DNA of 58,483 nt. Source: Sulfurimonas sp. Lineage in GTDB: Bacteria; Campylobacterota; Campylobacteria; Campylobacterales; Sulfurimonadaceae. Location: positions 1 through 58,483 of the forward strand of contig JAUZSC010000028.1 of assembly GCA_030949825.1 (NCBI GenBank), in the 5' to 3' direction. Shown piece by piece: positions 51,948 through 58,483 of this stretch (the first letter of the stretch is position 1; every line of letters begins with the position of its first letter). A program made the position numbers and the translations under genes. Under the pieces are notes generated by a model. It saw nothing but the letters and a program-made list of their open reading frames with translations, was not told where the DNA came from and made no database searches.

Positions 51948-52943
51948 CTAAAAGTCTAGCGTTAATTGTGTGTGATTAACTGTGGGTTTTGTTAAAATCG
52001 ATGTGTCGGCACCTGCGATAAGTGCAAAGTTAAAGCTATTGGCTCTAAGAATCTCTTTAATCTTGTTTATATTTTTATAGATAAAAATATTTTCAGAAGG
52101 CTCTATTTTTAAAGATGCTGGAACAATATAGATTAAGTTTGCCCAAGAAGCATTTTTTTGTAAAAAGTTCATCTCGGACTCGATTAAACTCGCATTTTGT
52201 TCAAAGATTAAAACCTTATCACTTGTACCAAATTCTTTAATCTCAAACTTGTTGCTTACAAATACAGCTTCAAAATGATTCAGCGGCGTAAACTTTCTTA
52301 ATCTGAAATTTACGTCGAGTATTTTGTATAAATAAAGTAACTCTTCAAGATAAGGCATGAAAAATGGTGATATTAACTGTCTCTCATAAAATATATTAGC
52401 ATGTATAAAGGAAGTCTCAAAAAGAGTCTGCTCCATAATGCTTATAGTATTAGAAAAGTCAAGTGGAATTTTTTTTATATCTGTAAAAAGTGTGGCATCA
52501 CAAAGTTGGGGACAAAAGAGCAGAGTAGACTCATTTTCAATGCTACTTAACTGTTTATGAATCTCTTTTATATCACCATGAACAGGTATAAAGTTTGGAT
52601 CAGTGATAACTTGAAGCGAGAGTTTTAATACAATTTCATTACATTCGTAAATCGTTACATTTTTTTCTATAAGTGTAAAGCGAAGTAGTTTTATTAAAGA
52701 ATCTTCACAAGAGTTTACTTTAACCCAAGCTATTTCAGTATCTGTAATCTGAGTAGGTTTATCAAAAACAATACCGTACGCACCGCCCCGTACAGCTTCT
52801 TCTATCATAGTATCATCAAAGGCTATGAAGAGGTCACCTCTTTTTACAGCCTTTGCCTCAAAAACAATAGTGTCGAATTTTTTTACAAATGGATCATTTA
52901 CAAGTTTTCCATTCGTAAGTGCAAGAATATTTTCAAGTCTCAT
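51948..52943 (-). CDS. MurF-like N-terminal-domain protein of unknown function
   Basis: 331 residues. The first 90 residues resemble the UDP-MurNAc-binding N-terminal domain of MurE/MurF (LALTNGKLVND, AVKRGDLFIAFDD, AVRGGAYGIVFDKP). The expected ATP-binding GTNGKT of Mur ligases is absent. The rest shows no motif I recognise. It overlaps metG by four bases, which suggests co-transcription. It could be a peptidoglycan-precursor-binding protein or a diverged regulator. Confidence 0.6.
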   Translation of the reverse strand: MRLENILALTNGKLVNDPFVKKFDTIVFEAKAVKRGDLFIAFDDTMIEEAVRGGAYGIVFDKPTQITDTEIAWVKVNSCEDSLIKLLRFTLIEKNVTIYECNEIVLKLSLQVITDPNFIPVHGDIKEIHKQLSSIENESTLLFCPQLCDATLFTDIKKIPLDFSNTISIMEQTLFETSFIHANIFYERQLISPFFMPYLEELLYLYKILDVNFRLRKFTPLNHFEAVFVSNKFEIKEFGTSDKVLIFEQNASLIESEMNFLQKNASWANLIYIVPASLKIEPSENIFIYKNINKIKEILRANSFNFALIAGADTSILTKPTVNHTQLTLDF

Positions 52944-54873
52944 CCAATAGGTGTTCCGGCCTTTTTAGGTTTCTCTGGTCGTACTAAACATAAACCATCT
53001 TCATCTTTAGCAGCAAGTAACATTCCCTCAGACATCATACCCATAAGTTTTGCAGGCTTCAAGTTTGCAACTACACATACTTGCGTTCCTATTAAATCTT
53101 GCGCAGAATAAAACTCTTTGATTCCAGCTACAACTTGACGAAGTGAGTCTTCACCTAAATCAACTTGTAGTTTTAAAAGTTTTTTACTTTTAGGAACTTC
53201 TTCTGCCTCAACAACTACACCAACTTTTAAAGATGTTTCGAAAAACTGACCGATTTCTATAAGATTATCATCCTCGATTGATGTAGCTTTAGTCTCTTTC
53301 TTTTCTTCTTTTGGTTTGTTTGGTTGTGCGACTGGAGCTTCTTCCATTAAAGGTTCTTCAACGCGAGGAAAAAGAGGTGGAACTTTTTGATATTAAATAC
53401 TTTTAATAAGTTTTTCCCTAAAACAAGGTCTTTATAGCTCTCATTATTTATCTCAAAACCAAGTGCATCACAAACAATAGCTGTTGTTTTAGGCATAACA
53501 GGAGAAAGCATTATGACAGCTTTTGCTAAAATATTAGCCACTAAAGCAACTGTAGCAAGTGCCTCATCAGTTTTACCTTCTTTCATTTTTGCCCAAGGTT
53601 CATGTCCTGTAATAGCTCCATTTCCAATAGCAAAAAGTTTCCAGAGTTCTTCTAAGTATCTATGCGTTTGTAAGTTCTTCATAAAGTCGTCAAGATTTCC
53701 AAGTGCTTCGTTCATAGCATCTATCTCTTTTTCATGGTACTTTATAACATCTTTAGAATCTATCTCAAAATCAGAATATTTTCCACTCATTCCTATGATT
53801 CGGTTAAGTAAATTACCGAGGTCATTACTAAGATCTGAGTTGATTCTATCTATAAATGCGCGTTGAGAAAAATCGCCATCTTGACCAAAAGGAACTTCTC
53901 TAAGCATGAAGTACCTAAGATTTTCAACTCCATACGCATCTGCTACTACTTTAGGTGCGATAACATTGCCTTTTGATTTGCTCATTTTTTCGCCATCTCT
54001 CGTCCACCATCCGTGTGCACCGATTGTTTTAGGGAGAGGTAAATCTAAACTCATTAAAAATGCAGGCCAATAAATAGCATGAAATCTTAAAATATCTTTA
54101 CCAACAAATTGTGTGCTTGCGGGCCAGTACTTCATGTTTGCACCGTCTTTACCGTATCCAAGTGCTGTAATGTAGTTAAGAAGAGCATCTAGCCAAACAT
54201 ACATAACATGGCTATCATCATTAAGAGATGCTGGCATTTTCACACCCCATGTAAATGATGTTCGTGTTACTGAGAGATCACGCAAACCACCTTTAACAAA
54301 GTTTATAACTTCATTTGCACGAGAACGAGGAAGAATAAAATCAGGATTATCTTCATAATGTTTTAAAAGTTTGTCTTCATATTTTGAAAGCTTGAAAAAA
54401 TAACTTTCTTCTTTAACAACACTTGTAGTTCTCCCACAATCAGGACAAAACTCACCATCTATTAACTGTGTCTCTGGAAAAAATGTCTCACAACTAACAC
54501 AATAATAACCCTCATAAAAATCTTTGTAAATATCACCCTTAGCATGCATCTCTAAAAAAGCTTTTTGAACGCCAGTCATATGCTCAGCATCTGTAGTTCT
54601 AATAAACTTATCGTAAGATATTTCAAAGTCATCCCAAAGTGTTTTAAATGTTGCACTTATTTCGCTTGCAAATTCTTGCGTTGGTTTATTACGCTTTTGT
54701 GCTGACTCCTCAATCTTTTGACCATGTTCATCAGTTCCAGTTAAAAAGTAAGTATCTTCACCTTTTAGTTTTTCATAGCGTGCCATAGTATCTGCTATAA
54801 ACGTAGTGTAAGCATGCCCAATATGAGCCTCTCCATTCACATAATAAATAGGTGTTGTTATATATTTACTCAT
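52940..54873 (-). CDS. metG: Methionyl-tRNA synthetase with C-terminal tRNA-binding domain, one frameshift
   Basis: Repaired length is about 644 residues. HIGH motif in GEAHIGHAYTTF, KMSKS in GEKMSKSKGNVI, and a Cys-rich zinc knuckle (CVSCETFF ... FCPDCGRTT). A linker leads to the C-terminal EMAP-like tRNA-binding domain (LIEIGQFFETSLKVGVVVEAE). The two halves are split by an indel near 53382-53386 on the minus strand; the intended reading is KVPPLFPRVEEPLMEEAPV. A single fused MetG of this size is normal for Campylobacterota. Essential, so the break is most likely error. Confidence 0.93.
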
Positions 54874-54895
54874 TAAAAATTATCCTTGTTAGTTG

Positions 54896-55096
54896 TTAAA
54901 ATTCAAACCCACCAGTATCGCCCTTGGACATACTGCTGTATACTGATTTTATATAATCAGTTCTTAGTTCACACGAGAGGTAGTGTTCGCAATCACTACA
55001 ACTTTTCATTGCTTTTTCTACTTGACATGTTTGAAGTTTAGCGAGCATTTCATTGAGATGCTCTTCAAACTTATTGGTCTTAGTTGTTTCTTGCAT
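54896..55096 (-). CDS. Small Cys-containing protein of unknown function
   Basis: 66 residues with a C-x8-C-x2-C-x5-C pattern ([19 protein letters not shown]) that could bind zinc or an iron-sulfur cluster. It starts within the end of fbp (17-base overlap) and precedes metG, so it belongs to the fbp-metG transcript. Function unknown. Confidence 0.6.
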   Translation of the reverse strand: MQETTKTNKFEEHLNEMLAKLQTCQVEKAMKSCSDCEHYLSCELRTDYIKSVYSSMSKGDTGGFEF

Positions 55097-55922
55097 AAAC
55101 TTCTTTCACTCGTGCTATTTCGTAGTTTGAGCCAAAGAAACAAATCGCAGTATCGTGAATATGCGCATGACCTAATGTCATTAAGTCTTTCGTACCATCA
55201 ATCGCACCGCCACCTGATTTTTCATAAATAAAGGCAAAAGGAAATACTTCAAAAAGTCTACGAAGTTTTCCCTCAGGTTTATCACTCGTTCCAGGATAAG
55301 AAAATATTCCACCACCCTTAAGTAAAATCTGGTGTAAGTCGGGAACCATACCACCAGAATATCTTAAACGGTAACCCTCTGCAAAGAAGCTATCTACGAG
55401 TTCTTTATGGTAAGGTGCCCAATTTTTCTGAGTTCCACCAGGAGCATTAAGATTTCCTTGTTCTTTTAAACGAATCTCTTTAACAAACTCAAATTCACCT
55501 GCTTGAAGAAGATAAAGTTTTGTTTTATTCTGGGCAAAAACAAGCTCAACACGAGGACCATAAACCACATAACATGCCGCAACCATATGTGCTGTTCCAA
55601 ATTGATGTTCATAAATCCCAAAAATAGAACCAACACTTAAGTTTACATCTACTAAAGATGAACCATCAAGTGGATCGTAGGCTATAAAGTACTTCCCATC
55701 AGGATGAAACTGGTCTTCATGCTCTTTTTCTTCACTTGCTATTGTATTTATACATTTAACTTTTGAAAACTCTTCTTCAATAATCATGTCGCACTGAATG
55801 TCTAGCTGAAGTTGTGTCTCTCCTGAGCTATTTTCTGATTGTGAGTAACCTATGTCTTTAACATCTATGGCATCTTTAATTCGTATTGCACTTTTCTTAA
55901 TTGCATCAAATATATCTTTCAT
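55080..55922 (-). CDS. fbp: Fructose-1,6-bisphosphatase class 1
   Basis: 280 residues. The metal and phosphate-binding [17 protein letters not shown] is intact, with SEEKEH upstream, [13 protein letters not shown] and a C-terminal [12 protein letters not shown]. It catalyses the committed step of gluconeogenesis. It begins directly after the mobB stop. Confidence 0.95.
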   Translation of the reverse strand: MKDIFDAIKKSAIRIKDAIDVKDIGYSQSENSSGETQLQLDIQCDMIIEEEFSKVKCINTIASEEKEHEDQFHPDGKYFIAYDPLDGSSLVDVNLSVGSIFGIYEHQFGTAHMVAACYVVYGPRVELVFAQNKTKLYLLQAGEFEFVKEIRLKEQGNLNAPGGTQKNWAPYHKELVDSFFAEGYRLRYSGGMVPDLHQILLKGGGIFSYPGTSDKPEGKLRRLFEVFPFAFIYEKSGGGAIDGTKDLMTLGHAHIHDTAICFFGSNYEIARVKEVYARNN

Positions 55923-56426
55923 TTATACTTCCTTCGCATTTTTTAATATCCATGAAATTACTTCATCTGGATTGTTTAAGTCTAAAACATCTACATCTTT
56001 TGGTATCTCGTAATCATCTAAAGTAATGCTAGCATCTATAGCTAAGGCATTCATATAGGGAAAATAGTCACTATCAAGTGTGTTTCTAAATATACTTATA
56101 CGAGGCAAGGCTAAGTTTTTCAAACCCTCTACTAACAAAATATCAAAGACATCAAAGAGCCGAATCATTTCATCTAGATCTTCACTTTTTTTAGAAAAAT
56201 ATGTTGTTCTGTTTGGTGAAGTTACAATAACCTCCGCACCCGTACTTGAAAACTTGTAACTATCTTTTCCCTCAACATCAAATCTCGCCTTATCACCAGG
56301 ATCGTGTTTGACAATAGCTACTTTTTTATCATACTCATTTATAAGTTTTCTCGCCACTTTTAATATAAGCGTAGTTTTGCCACTACCCGATGGTCCTGTA
56401 AATGCTACGGCTAATCTTTTGCTCAT
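55923..56426 (-). CDS. mobB: Molybdopterin-guanine dinucleotide biosynthesis protein MobB
   Basis: 167 residues. P-loop FTGPSGSGKTTLILKV, KVAIVKHDPGDKARFDVEGKD, and LLVEGLKNLALPRISIFR, the MobB signature. A GTPase that helps deliver GTP or the cofactor in molybdenum cofactor maturation. First gene of the mobB-fbp-metG transcript. Confidence 0.92.
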   Translation of the reverse strand: MSKRLAVAFTGPSGSGKTTLILKVARKLINEYDKKVAIVKHDPGDKARFDVEGKDSYKFSSTGAEVIVTSPNRTTYFSKKSEDLDEMIRLFDVFDILLVEGLKNLALPRISIFRNTLDSDYFPYMNALAIDASITLDDYEIPKDVDVLDLNNPDEVISWILKNAKEV

Positions 56427-56490
56427 TTGTTCTCTTGTGTAAAATTTAATGGATTATACAAAAGACTCGTTAAAACCTTGTTTAATGCGA

Positions 56491-56496
56491 TATAAT
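56491..56496 (+). promoter_or_regulatory. Candidate -10 box of the lipoprotein gene
   Basis: TATAAT 27 bases before the ATG at 56524, in the gap between the divergent mobB and lipoprotein genes. No clear -35. Confidence 0.4.
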
Positions 56497-56523
56497 TCTT
56501 TTGAAAAAAACATAGGAAATTAC

Positions 56524-56998
56524 ATGAAAATCATTTCAAGCGCTTTAGTTATTAGTATTTTATTCTCAGGATGTGCTACTAGGAATGCTTTTAGTAAACT
56601 CGATATCTCAAAAGAGCAAGAAGCAGCTATAGAAAATACAAAAAGTGGAAAAATTATTTTTGATAAAAAAGTAGAAGGAATTTATTCTGCAGTTTATCTA
56701 AATAATGTCTATGAAAATACAGATAAAACAAATAACTATTTTTATATTTCTCTCTATTTGAAAAATAAAAATAATTATTTAAATATTACTTTAAATGGTG
56801 AAAAAAGCTATAGACCGCCGGGAATTAGCTCAAGAAAACAAATACTCGCATCTCGTATCTTTAAATACGCAATGGACGAGTAATTATCTTCTTCGTTTTA
56901 AAAATAATGAAAATAATGAAAGTACTAAGCTTATTTTGCAGATCGATAACGGTCCGTCTTCATCGGGTCCGTTAAGTTATTCAAAAGATCAACTATAG
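56524..56998 (+). CDS. Small lipoprotein of unknown function, one frameshift
   Basis: Repaired length is about 158 residues. Lipobox in SILFSGCATRN. The body is beta-rich (YSAVYLNNVYENTDKTNNYF, YISLYLKNKNNYLNITLNG). An A6 at about 56801-56806 shifts the frame; five As rejoins NGEKAIDRRELAQEN and the protein ends at 56998. The start chosen is the ATG at 56524 with AGGAAA upstream; the 56449 start overlaps the promoter. Its last 23 codons overlap the slt gene on the other strand. Confidence 0.65.
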
Positions 56999-58483
56999 AG
57001 ATATCTTCTCCTAGAATCTTTTTATACATAACATAATTAGCCAAAACTCTTTTACCGTACTCACGGCTTTCTTTGTTTGACATCAGTTCCATACTCATAA
57101 AAGGTTCGTACGCTCCCTTTTTAAATGTTCCAGCTTCGAGATGCCGTCTAAAATAAGTCAAGCCCCCATTATAAGCGTAAGCAAGAAAAAGTGGATGGTA
57201 GTAAGTCTTTTTTAACCATGCAAAATGTTTCAAGGCATAAGGTAAATTATACTCAGGTTTAAACATATCATTATAAGAACTTATCGGATTGTCCATTCTT
57301 TTACTCAAGTCATCTGTTACAAAAGGCATTATTTGCATCAAACCCAAGGCAAATGAACGAGAAAGAGCAGATGGGATAAGATTACTTTCTTGTCGCATAA
57401 GTGCGTAAATAAGGGCTTTATCATCAGTAGATACATCTTCTAAAAATTCATCATAGGGCGTTATATATCCATGCATTTTAAAAGCATACGCTTTTTCGAT
57501 TATAAACGACTGAACAGGAGCCATGTCTTTTTGTTTGAAGGTTGCGGCTAATGCAAGCAGTTCTTCTTTTGGAGTTATTTTAATCTCTTTGGCAATCGCA
57601 TCCCACATAAAAGGATCCGATAAATTTTTAGAATGCTCAGCATCTATGGTCTCAACAGAAGAGAAGTAGTTAGTAACTTCAACTGCGAGTTTTTCTTTTC
57701 CATACAGTGAGTAAATATTTATATTCATACTTAATGCTAAATCTTGTAAATATTTTTTCTCTTTACTTACTTGATACATCCAAAAACTATTTTTATCTTT
57801 ACTCATCTGTCGTGTGTAGGTGTCCTTTGAGACTTCAAAGTACTCTATCGCCTGCTTGTCTTGTCCATGTTTAAGATGATTTAAAGCCAATAAAAAGTTA
57901 GAATCAGAACCAACATTACTTGCGTCAATATTTAAAATAGATTTTTGTAAAACATCAAGTTTATCATCATTCACAATAATTTTAATAAGTGCGAATTTTT
58001 TCCAAGCAGATGCTTCTTTGGAGAACATATATTTTAGAAACTCTTTAGACAAAGAGATATTAAGATTTTCGCGTCTGTGTTGTCTGTTTGTTCGTATAAA
58101 CATATCTAAAATAGTATTTGGCTCATACTTTTTATATGCTTCTTCGTTAAACGCTTCTGCTTGTATTTTCACTGCATCTCGAGCCGACTTAGACTTAAGT
58201 CGTCCTATAAGCTCTGCTCGCGATTTGTCATCCATATTTAATGTTTTGTAGGGACTCATTGCCAATATGAAGCAGTCTTTGTCACTAATATCAAGTAAAT
58301 CCCGTCTTCCTCGGCATTCACTTTCTCGTAGTAAAACTTTATTTTTAGACTTTTCCAAATATGCTTTTTTTACTTTAGCAATATTCCCTTCTACTAAAGC
58401 ATAAGCGCTATCGGCTTCTTTAGGACTTATATCTTGTTTTAAATACTGCCAAATCATAAAGTTTTTAGTGCGTCCAGAGGGTT
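56931..58483 (-). CDS. slt: Soluble lytic murein transglycosylase (Slt), 5' end outside window
   Basis: At least 517 residues. An alpha-superhelical (TPR-like) N-terminal part is followed by the SLT catalytic domain with the active Glu in IYALMRQESNLIPSALSRS, GLMQIMPFVTD and YAYNGGLTYF. It releases 1,6-anhydromuropeptides in the periplasm. No signal peptide is present, and the frame is open through the ATG at 58457 to the window edge (PSGRTKNF precedes it), so the gene begins beyond the window. The stop lies inside the convergent lipoprotein gene. Confidence 0.9.
   Translation of the reverse strand, partial: PSGRTKNFMIWQYLKQDISPKEADSAYALVEGNIAKVKKAYLEKSKNKVLLRESECRGRRDLLDISDKDCFILAMSPYKTLNMDDKSRAELIGRLKSKSARDAVKIQAEAFNEEAYKKYEPNTILDMFIRTNRQHRRENLNISLSKEFLKYMFSKEASAWKKFALIKIIVNDDKLDVLQKSILNIDASNVGSDSNFLLALNHLKHGQDKQAIEYFEVSKDTYTRQMSKDKNSFWMYQVSKEKKYLQDLALSMNINIYSLYGKEKLAVEVTNYFSSVETIDAEHSKNLSDPFMWDAIAKEIKITPKEELLALAATFKQKDMAPVQSFIIEKAYAFKMHGYITPYDEFLEDVSTDDKALIYALMRQESNLIPSALSRSFALGLMQIMPFVTDDLSKRMDNPISSYNDMFKPEYNLPYALKHFAWLKKTYYHPLFLAYAYNGGLTYFRRHLEAGTFKKGAYEPFMSMELMSNKESREYGKRVLANYVMYKKILGEDISIVDLLNNLTDPMKTDRYRSAK

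Noticed and set aside
1..58483. CRISPR arrays, tRNA or rRNA genes, prophage genes
   Set aside because: No regularly spaced repeats, no cloverleaf with a TTCRA loop that I could find by eye, and no phage structural or integrase genes. A covariance-model search could still find a missed small RNA.

Overview
The window is AT-rich bacterial DNA. Its gene content points to the Campylobacterota, probably a Sulfurimonas-like organism. Supporting features are paired FlgF/FlgG rod genes behind a sigma-54 promoter, a MetG with a fused C-terminal tRNA-binding domain, an MltD-RlpA-HisB-KdsC-LptC-LptA-EngB-ArgA-PBP2 run, hemL followed by an AtpI-like gene, and very dense gene packing with 4-8 base overlaps. 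This assignment comes from gene content and order, not from a search.

Layout. 1-2482: a CitE-like lyase, a DAACS-type carboxylate/amino-acid symporter and a small exported protein. 2511-3938: a complete IS4-type (Tn5-like) insertion sequence with inverted repeats and a target duplication. 4133-11758: an accessory island of three consecutive genes: a giant protein of about 1,680 residues ending in a STAND-type NTPase, a second STAND-type NTPase with a candidate HEPN-like tail, and a two-helix membrane protein with a SAVED domain. 11813-17430: a tripartite RND efflux operon on the minus strand. 17526-24875: a signalling operon of a repeat-containing periplasmic protein, a large hybrid histidine kinase, a CheB-CheR fusion and a REC-GGDEF diguanylate cyclase. 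24881-31254: TonB-like protein, hemL, AtpI-like protein, a PAS-like protein, rpoD and a beta-barrel protein. 31388-33013: flgF-flgG. 33164-35115: arsR-arsC-arsB. 35150-39044: a flavoprotein, recN and tatD. 39168-46592: a cell-envelope operon (mltD, rlpA, hisB, kdsC, lptC, lptA, engB, argA, mrdA). 46610-58483: Na/Ca exchanger, ybeY, a YjfB-like gene, queC, a YgjP-type protease, a GH-like protein, a TRAP receptor, a MurF-like N-terminal protein, metG, fbp, mobB, a lipoprotein and slt.

The island at 4133-11758 is the most interesting part. SAVED domains are known receptors for cyclic oligonucleotides in CBASS and in some type III CRISPR systems, yet no CD-NTase, cOA synthase or CRISPR array is visible here. 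The companions are two STAND-type NTPases. This reads as a candidate anti-phage or abortive-infection system in which NTPase sensing is coupled to a membrane effector, with the nucleotide source either unrecognised or elsewhere in the genome.

One caveat affects the whole window. About 30 single-base frameshifts, nearly all in A/T homopolymers, break otherwise clean reading frames, including essential genes (rpoD, metG, mrdA, engB). The pattern fits residual consensus error of a long-read or low-depth assembly better than gene decay. Genes are therefore given at their repaired extents, with each break noted.
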